Notes: generated from the sequence alone by a model not told the origin. A stretch of 64,000 bases of DNA from Nitrospira moscoviensis (GCF_001273775.1 NZ_CP011801.1:992001-1056000), one strand, 5' to 3'; positions 32,863 through 41,459 are shown, counted from the stretch's first letter. Numbers and translations: made by a program.

Positions 32863-34161
32863 CTACACCGCCAGAGCGGGCGCTTCTTCGGGTCTTGTAC
32901 TGAGCAGCAGCGCGAGTTTCATACTGAAGAGCACGAGGCTGCCGAGCAGGAGCGCGAAGCAGATCCACAAGGTCAGGTGAATAGACGGCGAGGAGAGCGG
33001 GACGTTCCAAGTGAGAGACGCGAGGAGCCCCAGCCCCATGGTGCCGAGGCTCAGCCCGCCGATTTGCACGGTGCGCCAGCGGTCCATCATGGCCGTGAGC
33101 CGGTCGAGATAAGGGCCGCGCTTCTTCGCATTCGCCACGCGGCGAACCGCCAGCGTCATCGGGATGAGATGGGACAGAGCCCCCATGATCGTGTTCAGCA
33201 CGAATCCGAGCAGCGCCATATGGGTATAAGCGACGAGATGCAGCGTGCCGTAGGGCAGAAGCGGTGGAGAGGTGAGGCTGTTCGCGGCGACCAGCATGCC
33301 CAGGATAATCGTGAAGATGAGGAAAAAGGTTCCGAGCATGAGGTGATCCGAGGCGGCGTTGCCGGCATGGGAAGACGCCATCCACGTTCTGAACAGGTTC
33401 ACGGCGTAGAGCGAAGCCGCTGCCAGTAAAAGCACCCCCCCGGCCAGCTCGATGGGCACAGAGGAATTCAGAAACCCGCCGATCAGGACCGCGACGCCCA
33501 GCGGCATCAGGATGACGACGATGCGCGCCAGTCGCGGGCTGAAGAGCGGCTGGTTCAAGACGGTCGGCAGCAAATTGTGCATCGTCCCGACGATCGCCAG
33601 CGTGACGAAGCCGAGGAGGTTCAAGTGGATATGTGCGAGCCGCACATAGCCGTATGACTGCTGGGCCCATCCGAGCGCCATGCTTTCCCCGGCCGTCAGG
33701 CCGGCAAACAGCGAGAGCAAAGCCGCGGCGTAGTACCAGAGATTGAGCGGCGGCGAGTTGAGGCTTTGACGGGCCTGCGCCCAGGCGTCCCGGGCGATCC
33801 AGAGAAAGACCCCGACGACGAACGAGCCGGCGATCCCGACGACGATAGAGTGGCGCAGCCAAAACCCGACCAGCATGCCGACGGCGGCGCCGTTGATCGT
33901 GGCGAACAGTACGGGATGAGAATCGCGTTGCTTGTGCCCCGTCATGAGCAGCGGCGGAATAAAGGCCAGGAAGCCGCCCAGAATCATTTGCGCGACGCCG
34001 CCCACCAAGGCCGCATGCACGTGGACCAGCCGGACCCAAGACGGCAGCGGCGTCCCGCGGACCAGCCCGATCAAAATCGCGAGCCCCAGAATCGACGAAA
34101 CGACCAGCCATGTGAAGCCCGTGAGGAGAAAGGCGGTCGGAGGGTAGTGTTTGGGCAGCAT
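32863..34161 (-). CDS. heme-copper-oxidase subunit I-like membrane protein with three-fold His motif
   Basis: A 432-residue, about 12-helix membrane protein. Three similar units appear: LVHVHAALVGG (His47, His49), LAHIHLNLLGF (His177, His179) and VAYTHMALLGF (His314, with His308 nearby). Each is followed by a hydrophobic helix and a second histidine-containing or proline segment (FIPPLL, MHNLLPTVL at His195, SHLIPMTL at His331). The arrangement resembles the catalytic subunit of heme-copper oxidases, notably the cbb3 or NorB type. Known conserved motifs are not identical, so a heme-binding role is inferred. It starts 3 bp after thiD. Confidence 0.65.
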   Translation of the reverse strand: MLPKHYPPTAFLLTGFTWLVVSSILGLAILIGLVRGTPLPSWVRLVHVHAALVGGVAQMILGGFLAFIPPLLMTGHKQRDSHPVLFATINGAAVGMLVGFWLRHSIVVGIAGSFVVGVFLWIARDAWAQARQSLNSPPLNLWYYAAALLSLFAGLTAGESMALGWAQQSYGYVRLAHIHLNLLGFVTLAIVGTMHNLLPTVLNQPLFSPRLARIVVILMPLGVAVLIGGFLNSSVPIELAGGVLLLAAASLYAVNLFRTWMASSHAGNAASDHLMLGTFFLIFTIILGMLVAANSLTSPPLLPYGTLHLVAYTHMALLGFVLNTIMGALSHLIPMTLAVRRVANAKKRGPYLDRLTAMMDRWRTVQIGGLSLGTMGLGLLASLTWNVPLSSPSIHLTLWICFALLLGSLVLFSMKLALLLSTRPEEAPALAV

Positions 34162-34164
34162 CGG

Positions 34165-34965
34165 TCACCGTTCCAGAAAATAAAAATGATCCGTCGGGCC
34201 GTGGCCGTGGCCGATCGCCAGACCATGGCGGATCGCTTCGGTGACGTAAGCCTTGGCGGCCTGCACCGCGTCCAGCACCGGCCGCTCTCTCGCCAAGTGG
34301 GCGGCGACCGCCGAGGCGAAGGTGCAGCCGGTGCCGTGGGTGTGCGGGCTGTCGATGAACTCGCCTTTCAGCACGTTGAAAAACCGCCCGTCGTACAGCA
34401 GATCGGTCGCGCGGTCGGACGCCAGGTGACCGCCCTTGATCACCACGTGCCGACATCCCAGCGCATGGATGGCCTTGGCGGCGCGCCGCGCATCGGGGAG
34501 CGAATGGATCTCGACGCCGGAGAGTTGCTGCGCCTCGTGCACGTTCGGCGTGACGAGCAGCGCCAGCGGGATCAGGTGCATTTTCACGGCTTCAACGGCG
34601 TCCGGCTGCAAGAGCGCATGGCCCGACTTGGAAATCATCACGGGGTCCACCACGAGTTTCGTCACGTGTTGCGACCCGAGCCGCTTCGCCACCAGCTCCA
34701 CGACGGCGGCGGAGGACAGCATGCCGGTTTTCACGGCGGCCACGTCGAAGTCGTCGAAGATCGCGTCGATCTGCGCGGCGACGATTCGCAGCGGCAGCTC
34801 GAAGACCTCCGTGACCTCCTCGGTGTTCTGCGCCGTAATCGCGGTGATCGCCGACATGGCGAACACGCCGTTGGCCGACAAGGCTTTGATGTCGGCTTGA
34901 ATGCCGGCGCCGCCCCCGGAATCGGACCCTGCGATGGTCAAGACTTGCTTGAGTTGGTGGGCCAT
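34165..34965 (-). CDS. thiD: hydroxymethylpyrimidine/phosphomethylpyrimidine kinase
   Basis: A 266-residue ribokinase-fold enzyme that phosphorylates HMP and HMP-phosphate to HMP-PP for thiamine synthesis. Landmarks: LTIAGSDSGGGAGIQADIK (substrate site), TAITAQNT, VKTGMLSS, VVDPVMISKSGHALL, TPNVHEAQQLSG, VVIKGGHL and the anion-hole and catalytic-Asp block HTHGTGCTFASA. The start MAHQLKQV was chosen; the longer frame adds a low-complexity basic head. It lies 13 bp after the FlgO-like gene and 3 bp before the oxidase-like gene. TenA is 2.6 kb upstream in the same direction. Confidence 0.95.
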   Translation of the reverse strand: MAHQLKQVLTIAGSDSGGGAGIQADIKALSANGVFAMSAITAITAQNTEEVTEVFELPLRIVAAQIDAIFDDFDVAAVKTGMLSSAAVVELVAKRLGSQHVTKLVVDPVMISKSGHALLQPDAVEAVKMHLIPLALLVTPNVHEAQQLSGVEIHSLPDARRAAKAIHALGCRHVVIKGGHLASDRATDLLYDGRFFNVLKGEFIDSPHTHGTGCTFASAVAAHLARERPVLDAVQAAKAYVTEAIRHGLAIGHGHGPTDHFYFLER

Positions 34966-34978
34966 AGATGCTGAACGG

Positions 34979-35962
34979 TTACGGAGTCGCCGCCCCGGCG
35001 GCGGGGCCGGGATCAAGTCTCAATCGGTCGATGGCAAACGTGGCGTCCCGCCGGGGTGATTTCTCACGGTAGTGCAGCGTCCATTCGAAGGCTGAAGACT
35101 CGGCCGGCGCCGTGAACGTCAACACCGCGCGCGCCTTCTCGCGCGGCGCCAACTCCAGTCCGCGGGTGCACAGCCCGTCGCGGTTCTCCTCGATCCCTTG
35201 GACCCACGCGGCCCCATGATCGTCTTTTAACAGCGTCTCTTGCAAGAGGCACAGGATCTTGAGGTCTCGAGGCGACCGATTTTCGATCGTCACGTCCAGC
35301 TTCACGTGCCGATCCGTGCGCTGAAGCGACTGCACGATCAGCTCATAGGACTCGTTGCGATGGAAGCCGAGCCCGGTCGGTGTCGGTGCTTCCTTTGGAC
35401 CTTCGAGCGCCGCCGGCGCCGGCTTGCCCGGCTCTTTGAGCATCTCGGCCAGCGGGCCGGCTTTCGGCAGCGTTCCACGCGCGGCGCCGACCACGTGCAC
35501 ATTGGAAGGGCTGACGAGCTTGATCGTCACCAGCAGGCCGTCCGACGTTTCGAGATAGGACCCGCTCAAGAAGACGTCCGCCCGCATGGCCTTGGCGGCG
35601 CGCCGCACGGCCTTGGCATGGGCCGAATCGACCTGCGCGACGTGGAACTTCTTGAGTGTGGATTGGACGAGCCGGCGCTCCACGACGTTCAACTCGCCCG
35701 CGACGAGCACCTGGGTGCCCACTTCTTCCGCAAGGAACTCGCCGATCGGCGTGGCCTGCCCTTTCGCGTCGGTGAAGCCGAGAAAGGCCAACCGCTGTTT
35801 TTTCGCTTTGAGCGCTTCCGCCGTCACACTCTCGGCGAGTTGTTTCAAGCTTTCTTCGTACTTGTCCGCGGCGCGGGTGACACCGGGAAGGCCAAGAGAG
35901 AGCAGGAGGGTGAACGCGAGAACCGATGTGCCGACGGAGATGCCCATGCGAATGGCCCTCAT
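34979..35962 (-). CDS. FlgO/CsgG-like domain exported protein
   Basis: A 327-residue protein with a signal peptide (residues 8-32, ending VTRAAD). The next domain carries LAFLGFTDAKGQ, ATPIGEFLAEEVGTQVL, ELNVVERRLVQSTLKKF and ADVFLSGSYLETSDGLLVTIKLV, the pattern of FlgO/CsgG-like lipoprotein-fold domains that make outer-membrane rings or assemblies. A linker rich in Pro/Glu follows, then a beta-sandwich-like C-terminus (YELIVQSLQRTDRHVKLDVTIENRS). No lipobox is seen. No flagellar or curli genes are near, so the role is open. A second start, MGISVGTS, five codons in has GAGGG upstream. Confidence 0.7.
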   Translation of the reverse strand: MRAIRMGISVGTSVLAFTLLLSLGLPGVTRAADKYEESLKQLAESVTAEALKAKKQRLAFLGFTDAKGQATPIGEFLAEEVGTQVLVAGELNVVERRLVQSTLKKFHVAQVDSAHAKAVRRAAKAMRADVFLSGSYLETSDGLLVTIKLVSPSNVHVVGAARGTLPKAGPLAEMLKEPGKPAPAALEGPKEAPTPTGLGFHRNESYELIVQSLQRTDRHVKLDVTIENRSPRDLKILCLLQETLLKDDHGAAWVQGIEENRDGLCTRGLELAPREKARAVLTFTAPAESSAFEWTLHYREKSPRRDATFAIDRLRLDPGPAAGAATP

Positions 35963-35985
35963 TATACTCAGGTCTTCCGAGGAGT

Positions 35986-36498
35986 CTAGCCTTCGACCGC
36001 GTCCGTCTCAGAGGGGCGGACGATTCGGATGAAGGCGATGATGAGCCGGCCGATGCCGTAGCCGAGCGGAATGAGGACGAGCAGGATATAGGGCAGGAAC
36101 AAATAAACCAGCGCGCCTTGGGCATCGGGATACATCAGCGCGCTCAAGTGCGTCCAGAAACTGATGCCCAGCATGAGGAGGAGACTCCCCGAAACGCCGG
36201 CCAGCCGGCGCACGAAGCGCGGGCGGTCGAGCGGGCGCCATCCGAGGTGAAACAGCAGAAAGACGGCGCAGACGGCGAACGGCGCGGCGCTGAGCAGGCC
36301 CACGAGAAAATACTGATAGCCGGGGGCGAAAAAATGGAGGTGGACATGCTTCAGCGCCTCCGTCATCGTCCGGCGGTGCGCCGAGACTTCAAACAGAGTC
36401 AGCAATCCCCACGGAAGCGTTAAGCTCAGCAGGAGGCTGCCCCAAAACAGCGTGAGGATCAGCGTGGCCGGACGTGATGGGGCGTCGGCATCCCTCAT
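35986..36498 (-). CDS. membrane protein, unknown function
   Basis: A 170-residue protein with four hydrophobic segments: about 12-35 (ILTLFWGSLLLSLTLPWG), 62-85, 98-118 and 130-158. Basic residues between them place the loops inside. His-rich loop HVHLHFFAPGYQYF near 50-63 stands out. It overlaps the HEAT-repeat gene by the four bases ATGA, so translation is coupled. The family is not recognised. It is followed 23 bp later by the FlgO-like gene. Confidence 0.6.
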   Translation of the reverse strand: MRDADAPSRPATLILTLFWGSLLLSLTLPWGLLTLFEVSAHRRTMTEALKHVHLHFFAPGYQYFLVGLLSAAPFAVCAVFLLFHLGWRPLDRPRFVRRLAGVSGSLLLMLGISFWTHLSALMYPDAQGALVYLFLPYILLVLIPLGYGIGRLIIAFIRIVRPSETDAVEG

Positions 36499-37517
36499 GA
36501 GGTTTTCTCCCGACGCAGGGGCTCCAGCGCCTTCAGCGCATCCGGCGTGCCGATGGCTTCGAGCGCCTCCGCGGCGCTTTCCGTCACAATCGGGTCGGGA
36601 TCATGGAGCGCGACGATCAATTCCGGGACCGCCTCCTCCGCGGCGGGGCCGATGGCGCGCAGCGCCTCGGCGGCCAGGTACCGATTCAGCGCCAATGAAT
36701 CCTTCAACACGGAGATCAAGACCGGCGCGGCGTCGGCCGCTTTCGGTCCCAACTGCGCCAGTTGCTGGAGGGCATAGTCCTTTTCACCGGGACGCTCGAG
36801 CAAGGCCACGAGATGACTCACATCCTGTCGCTCGTTGCGGCCGGCATGTTCCAACGCCACTTCGGCCAGCGACGCGATGGACTTCTCCTTGTCGTCGCGC
36901 AATTCCAGCAGCGCCGGAACCGACATCGCGCTGACGGGAATATGAAAGGCGAACTGAGCCGCAGCCCGATAGCGGACGATGGCGGCGGGATCGTGCAGCG
37001 CGTGTGTCACCGCCGCGACGATCTCCGCCTGAGGAATGCCGATCGATCCCAACGCTCCGACCGCCCGCTCCCGGACCAGGTCGTCCGTGTCGTCCAACAT
37101 CGTGATCAACGACGGCACCGCCGGCTTGGCGACCGGCCCCAGGCTGCCGAGCACGACGCAGGCTTTTCGCCTGATCTCGGGAGCGGGGTCCCACAGCGCC
37201 GGCAAGTAGCCGCTCACCACATCCCGTGCGGCGGTGAGGTCGAGGGTGTGGATGGCTGCGCCGGCCGCCGCACTCACATCTTGATTGGAATCGCGCAGCG
37301 CCGCCTCGACCAGCTTCGGTAACGCGTCCTTGGCGTCCGATCCCAGCTTCGCCAGCCACTGTGCAGCCAGAATCCGCGCGGTCGCATCTTCGTCTTCGAG
37401 CTGATCGATCAATCCAGGCACGGCACGAGGGCCGGTGTGGAGCCAAAAGATAAGAGCGAGGAAGATAGCGAACGCTCCGAGAGCTGCCACATTCAGGTAG
37501 ATGGCTTGACGTGTCAA
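36495..37517 (-). CDS. HEAT-repeat protein with N-terminal membrane anchor
   Basis: A 340-residue protein. Residues 6-27 form a membrane anchor (YLNVAALGAFAIFLALIFWL). From about 35 to the end it consists of HEAT/PBS-lyase-like repeats, recognisable as VPGLIDQLEDEDATARILAAQWLAKLG, LPALWDPAPEIRRKACVVLGSLG, LITMLDDTDDLVRERAVGALGSIG and VPELIVALHDPDPIVTESAAEALEAIG. About eight repeats are present. Such scaffolds mediate protein-protein contacts, probably at the membrane surface. It is coupled to the next membrane gene by a four-base overlap. Confidence 0.85.
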   Translation of the reverse strand: MTRQAIYLNVAALGAFAIFLALIFWLHTGPRAVPGLIDQLEDEDATARILAAQWLAKLGSDAKDALPKLVEAALRDSNQDVSAAAGAAIHTLDLTAARDVVSGYLPALWDPAPEIRRKACVVLGSLGPVAKPAVPSLITMLDDTDDLVRERAVGALGSIGIPQAEIVAAVTHALHDPAAIVRYRAAAQFAFHIPVSAMSVPALLELRDDKEKSIASLAEVALEHAGRNERQDVSHLVALLERPGEKDYALQQLAQLGPKAADAAPVLISVLKDSLALNRYLAAEALRAIGPAAEEAVPELIVALHDPDPIVTESAAEALEAIGTPDALKALEPLRREKTS

Positions 37518-37597
37518 TCTGCTTGCGCCTTGTCAGTGGGAAAATCGCATAGAAATTATTCAGATGGCGGGTTGACGCATGAGAAAAACTGTCTTAG

Positions 37598-38266
37598 TCA
37601 CACCGGCCACGATTCTTCGTTCCACGCCATCTCCCAGAACATCCATTCGTAGCGGGAGCTGATCACGAACGACTCTTCCATCCGTCGCTTCTCTTCGGTG
37701 CCGGCCGTTTTGGCCCAGCGATCGACTTTCTGGCGCATCCACTCTTGCACCTCGGCGAATTCGGGCGAGGCGTAGAGCAGGAGCCAGTCGCGGTAGGGAT
37801 GGTGTTTCGGCGGCGGGCCCTTTTTCAACAGGTGCCGGCCGACGACGCAATAGATCCACGCGCAGGGCAAGGCCACAACGGTCATTTCCGCCGCCGAGCC
37901 GGCCTGCGCCACGGACAGCATATGGCGGGTGTACGCATAATTGGTCGGCGCCATCGGGACGGCGGTCATCTGCTCGGCGCTCATCTTCCAGCGTGTGCCG
38001 TAGCTTTCGTGCAGGCTGCGTTCGACCGTGATGGTTTCTTCGGCCAGCTTGGCGAAGCGCAGCGCGCTGTCCGAATCGGGGGCCTTCACCGCGCCGGCCG
38101 CGAAGACGCGCGACAGGTCGGCCAGAAACCGGGCGTCCTGCAGGATATAGAATTTGAACTTCCGCTCCGGCAGCGTGCCGTCGCCCAGCGCGATGACGAA
38201 TGGATGTTTCAACTGCGCGTCCCAGATGGGCTGGGCCAATTTTCGAAGATGGTTTGAAAAGGACAT
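37598..38266 (-). CDS. tenA: TenA-family thiaminase II
   Basis: A 222-residue TenA protein, which salvages thiamine by hydrolysing amino-HMP or degraded thiamine products to HMP. Catalytic Cys135 lies in VALPCAWIY, the same number as in characterised B. subtilis TenA. Other conserved blocks are HPFVIALGDGTLP, FKFYILQDARFLADL and the C-terminal EYWMFWEMAW-like SRYEWMFWEMAW. The start MSFSNHLR is preceded by GAGGGGAC; a longer ATG overlaps the sthA stop and lacks family homology. ThiD in the same run uses HMP, linking the two in thiamine recycling. Confidence 0.9.
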   Translation of the reverse strand: MSFSNHLRKLAQPIWDAQLKHPFVIALGDGTLPERKFKFYILQDARFLADLSRVFAAGAVKAPDSDSALRFAKLAEETITVERSLHESYGTRWKMSAEQMTAVPMAPTNYAYTRHMLSVAQAGSAAEMTVVALPCAWIYCVVGRHLLKKGPPPKHHPYRDWLLLYASPEFAEVQEWMRQKVDRWAKTAGTEEKRRMEESFVISSRYEWMFWEMAWNEESWPV

Positions 38267-38300
38267 GTCCCCTCGCTTCACGGAGAACGCTTCACGAAGC

Positions 38301-39704
38301 TTACTCATGCGGCGGCCACGGCCGCGGCAGGCGGTTGATCCCGTCCAGCGCGGCGACTTTATAACATTCCGCGAGCGTCGGATAGTTGAAGACCGTGTCG
38401 ATGAAGTAATCGATCTTGCCGCGGTAGGCCATGACGGCCTGGCCGATGTGGATCAATTCCGTCGCCCCTTCGCCGATCGCGTGGACGCCCAGCACTTCGA
38501 GCGTCTGCCGGTGGAAGAGCAGCTTCAGCATGCCGGTGTCGTCGCCGATGAGCTGGCCTCGGGCGATCTCGCGGTAGCGGGCGATCCCGACGCCGAAGGG
38601 CACGTTCGCGAGAGTGAGCTCTTCTTCCGTACGCCCGACCATCGAGATTTCCGGGATGGAATAAATGCCATAGGGCAGCAACGCGGTATCGGTCCGGTCG
38701 GGCTGGCCGAAGGCGTGGCAGGCGGCGTGCCGGCCCTGCTGCATCGACGTGGAGGCCAGCGCGGGAAAGCCGATGATGTCGCCGGCCGCATAGATGTGCG
38801 GGACGGCGGTTTGGAAATGCTCGTTGACGGCGAGCCGCCCGCGCGCGTCGGCCGTGAGGCCGACGCGTTCGAGGCCCAACCCGTCACTGGCGCCGACCCG
38901 GCCGACGGCGTACATGAGCGTGGTGGCGGTGATCGCCTTCGCCTCTTGCAGTGACACGTGCACCAGCCCGTCCGCTTGCGTCTTGATCCCCGACACTTCT
39001 TCGTTGTGATACAGGGTGACGCCGATCTCCTGCATCTGCCGCTGCAGCGCGTCGATGATCTCCGCATCGACGAATTCCAGCAGGCGCGGGCGCTTGTCGA
39101 TCAAGACCACCGGCACGCCGAGCGCCGCCAGGATCGACGCGTATTCCGTGCCGATCACCCCGCCGCCGACGATGACGATCGATTCGGGAATGCGTTGGAG
39201 GCGCAAGAGGCCGTCGGTGTCGATCACCCGATCGTCGTCGAACGGCACATCGGCCGGCCGGGCCGGCTCGGTGCCGACGGCGATGACGATGAAGTCGGCC
39301 GTATGTTCGGCGGTCCCGCTGCTGTGGCGGATCTCCAGGCGATGCGGATCGACGAAGCTGGCCGAGCCGTACAGCATGTCGACGTGGTTGCGCGCCATCT
39401 GATTTTCGACGATCTGGATTTCGTTCTTGATGACGTGGTTGGCCCGGAAGGCGAGGTCTTCGATGGTGATGGTGTGTTTCAGACGGTAGCCGGCCCCATA
39501 GAGGCTGCGCTGGCGAAAGCCCGAAAGATAGAGGACCGCTTCGCGGAGGGATTTGCTGGGGATCGTGCCGGTGTTGATGCAGACGCCGCCGACGACTTCC
39601 TTGCGCTCGATGATGCCGACTTTCTTGCCGAGCTTGGCCGCTTGGACCGCCGCTTTTTGGCCGGCCGGCCCGGTGCCGATGGCAAGAAGATCGTAGTGAG
39701 CCAT
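38301..39704 (-). CDS. sthA: soluble pyridine nucleotide transhydrogenase (SthA/UdhA)
   Basis: A 467-residue flavoprotein of the pyridine nucleotide-disulfide oxidoreductase family that exchanges hydride between NADPH and NAD. FAD site: DLLAIGTGPAGQKAA. The active-disulfide position reads GGVCINTGTIPSKS: the second Cys is Thr, which distinguishes SthA from lipoamide dehydrogenase. NAD site: SIVIVGGGVIGTEYASILAALG. The C-terminal dimer domain contains GVHAIGEGATELIHIG with the interface His. The gene ends 34 bp before tenA. The activity is inferred from the missing Cys and overall pattern. Confidence 0.92.
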   Translation of the reverse strand: MAHYDLLAIGTGPAGQKAAVQAAKLGKKVGIIERKEVVGGVCINTGTIPSKSLREAVLYLSGFRQRSLYGAGYRLKHTITIEDLAFRANHVIKNEIQIVENQMARNHVDMLYGSASFVDPHRLEIRHSSGTAEHTADFIVIAVGTEPARPADVPFDDDRVIDTDGLLRLQRIPESIVIVGGGVIGTEYASILAALGVPVVLIDKRPRLLEFVDAEIIDALQRQMQEIGVTLYHNEEVSGIKTQADGLVHVSLQEAKAITATTLMYAVGRVGASDGLGLERVGLTADARGRLAVNEHFQTAVPHIYAAGDIIGFPALASTSMQQGRHAACHAFGQPDRTDTALLPYGIYSIPEISMVGRTEEELTLANVPFGVGIARYREIARGQLIGDDTGMLKLLFHRQTLEVLGVHAIGEGATELIHIGQAVMAYRGKIDYFIDTVFNYPTLAECYKVAALDGINRLPRPWPPHE

Positions 39705-39719
39705 TACTGTGAGGCCAGG

Positions 39720-39793
39720 TTCAGGCTTAGGTTCAGGTTAGGACCATGACGCTTCGCTCGCTTTGCCTCAACCTCGCCCTCAATCTTGATCTT
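39720..39793. repeat. inverted degenerate short-period array
   Basis: Upstream of sthA and downstream of the peroxidase stop, the gap 39705-39799 contains the left array GGTTCAGGCTTAGGTTCAGG and, after about 30 bases, a right array CTCAACCTCGCCCTCAATCTT whose reverse complement has the same GGTTGAG/GATTGAG words. No coding sequence is seen. The style matches the arrays at 47.1, 47.4 and 58.7 kb but with different words. Confidence 0.45.
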
Positions 39794-39799
39794 CCCATG

Positions 39800-40462
39800 C
39801 TAGCTCGCCGTGATCAGCGACCGGGCGAACTGGAAGGCTTCTTCCATGTCCGGCAGCTGCGCCAGCTCGGGGGTGATCTGCAGATATCGGATGACGTTGT
39901 GCTTGTCCACGACCATCACGGCCCGGGCGAGCAGATGGGGGTCCTTGAGGAAGAGTCCATGCGTCTTGCCGAAGTCCGCGCCGCGATAGTCGGAGAGAAA
40001 CGTGACGTTGTTGATCCTGGCTTCTTCCGCGAACCGTTTCTGCGCGAAGGGCGTGTCGACGCTCACCGTGATCAACTCGACCATCTTGTCGAGCCCCTTG
40101 TTCTTCTCGCTCAGGTGATGGGTCTGTTGCTCGCAGACCTTCGTGTCGAGCGACGGCACGACGCTGATGATCCGCACCTTTCCTTGCCCTTTGGTGTGCG
40201 TGATATTCACGAGCGACAAGTCCGTCTGCGCCACTTTGACGTCGCGCAGGGTGTCGCCGACTTTGACGCCGTTGCCGGACAGCATGAGCGGGCTGCCTTT
40301 GAACAGCACGCTGTGGCCTTCGCCGGCCGCGGCGCTGCCCTCGGCCACGGCCAAATTCTTGTACATGAACCCGCTCTCGGCCGACTGACCCATGCCGGCG
40401 CAGGCCGCCGCGGCGAGGCAGAGGACGATGATTCCCAAACCGGACCAGGAGTGCGTCATCAT
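39800..40462 (-). CDS. lipoprotein thiol peroxidase (Tpx-like), one-cysteine
   Basis: A 220-residue peroxiredoxin of the Tpx type with an unusual N-terminal signal and lipobox (LAAAACAG), so it is likely a lipoprotein acting outside the cytoplasm. The peroxidatic Cys is in VPSLDTKVCEQQT. The segment where Tpx resolving Cys normally lies reads PFAQKRFAEEARINNV, with Ala in place of Cys, and no other Cys follows. It should therefore reduce peroxides with an external thiol or other donor. The region KGSPLMLSGNGVKVGD is the Tpx N-terminal block. It precedes the hydrolase lipoprotein upstream by 73 bp. Confidence 0.88.
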   Translation of the reverse strand: MMTHSWSGLGIIVLCLAAAACAGMGQSAESGFMYKNLAVAEGSAAAGEGHSVLFKGSPLMLSGNGVKVGDTLRDVKVAQTDLSLVNITHTKGQGKVRIISVVPSLDTKVCEQQTHHLSEKNKGLDKMVELITVSVDTPFAQKRFAEEARINNVTFLSDYRGADFGKTHGLFLKDPHLLARAVMVVDKHNVIRYLQITPELAQLPDMEEAFQFARSLITAS

Positions 40463-40535
40463 AATGGCTCCATAGATCTCTGTAGTGAGTGGCGAGATGG
40501 CGTTGTGAAAAGTATATCTCCCGTTCGGCGCCGGC

Positions 40536-41459
40536 TCAAGGTTGAAGAAAGCGCAGGAGGTGCCGGTTCACCCGGTCCGGCTGCTCCCACTGAGGCACAT
40601 GACCGGCCCGGGGGATTGACACGAAGGTCGAGTGCGGAATGCGGCGATGCAGGGCCTGTCCTACGGGCAGCCGGAAGACCTCGTCCGCCTCGCCCCAGAT
40701 CACCAGGGTGTCGTGGCGGATCGCGCCGATGCGCGGTGCATAGCGGCTTTCCCACACCGGGAGATTCTTGCCGGCGGCCAAGAGCGGACCGAAGAGGCCG
40801 GGCCGTTTTCGGTTCCGATGGGAACGATCGAGGACGGCCGGAGTCAGCATGGTGGGATCGTAGACCAGCTCTTTCAGCACCCCTTCGGTGAACCAGCCGC
40901 CGAACAGCCAGTTGCCGAACGACACCAGCCAAGCCGGGGCGCTGGTGTCGAGAGCCCGTTTGAGCGTCGGATTGGTCAGGTTCTCCCTGACGTGCGGCGG
41001 CAGGCCGCTGATCAGAATCAATCTGGAGACGCGATCCGGTCGGTCCAACGCCATACCGATCGCCAGTCCGGCTCCCATGGAATGCCCGGCGACGGTCGCT
41101 TCCTGGATGCCCAACGCGTCCATGAAACCGGTCACGAAGTCGAGCATCTGGTCCGGGCGATACTCGATGTCCGGTTTGTCGGACAGGCCGGCACCCAGCA
41201 CATCCGGCGTGATCACGCGCACGTGCGCGGCGAGGGCGGCCTGTTGGTACTCCCATTGCCACATGGAGCCGCCGAACCCGTGCAGGAGAATGACCGGCGC
41301 GCCCCGGCCCACATCGAGATAGGCGATCCGATGACCATGGACCTCGATGGACTGAAGGGGAATGCGTTCGATGGAATCGAACCAGGGGGGAAGCGGCTCG
41401 CGCGCCGCACAAGCGGTCATAAGGCAGAGGACACAAACGGTGAAGAAACGGCCTCTCAC
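40536..41459 (-). CDS. alpha/beta hydrolase lipoprotein
   Basis: A 307-residue alpha/beta-hydrolase with an N-terminal signal and lipobox (CLMTACAA; Cys17). The catalytic Ser is in VAGHSMGAG, the acid in WGEADEVF and the His in RAGHVPQWEQPDRVN. The oxyanion segment is LLHGFGGSMWQWEYQ. This resembles esterases or epoxide hydrolase-like enzymes acting in the periplasm. A gap of 34 bp separates it from the pycB stop, so it may be transcribed with pycAB. Confidence 0.85.
   Translation of the reverse strand: MRGRFFTVCVLCLMTACAAREPLPPWFDSIERIPLQSIEVHGHRIAYLDVGRGAPVILLHGFGGSMWQWEYQQAALAAHVRVITPDVLGAGLSDKPDIEYRPDQMLDFVTGFMDALGIQEATVAGHSMGAGLAIGMALDRPDRVSRLILISGLPPHVRENLTNPTLKRALDTSAPAWLVSFGNWLFGGWFTEGVLKELVYDPTMLTPAVLDRSHRNRKRPGLFGPLLAAGKNLPVWESRYAPRIGAIRHDTLVIWGEADEVFRLPVGQALHRRIPHSTFVSIPRAGHVPQWEQPDRVNRHLLRFLQP

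Noticed and set aside
32810-34456. 548-codon minus-strand frame overlapping the oxidase-like gene
   Set aside because: Arg/Gly/Pro/Asp-rich shadow frame crossing two genes with clear membrane and kinase motifs.
38301-39704. Dihydrolipoamide dehydrogenase
   Set aside because: The redox-disulfide position has only one Cys (CINTGT), so the disulfide chemistry of lipoamide dehydrogenase is not possible; SthA fits.
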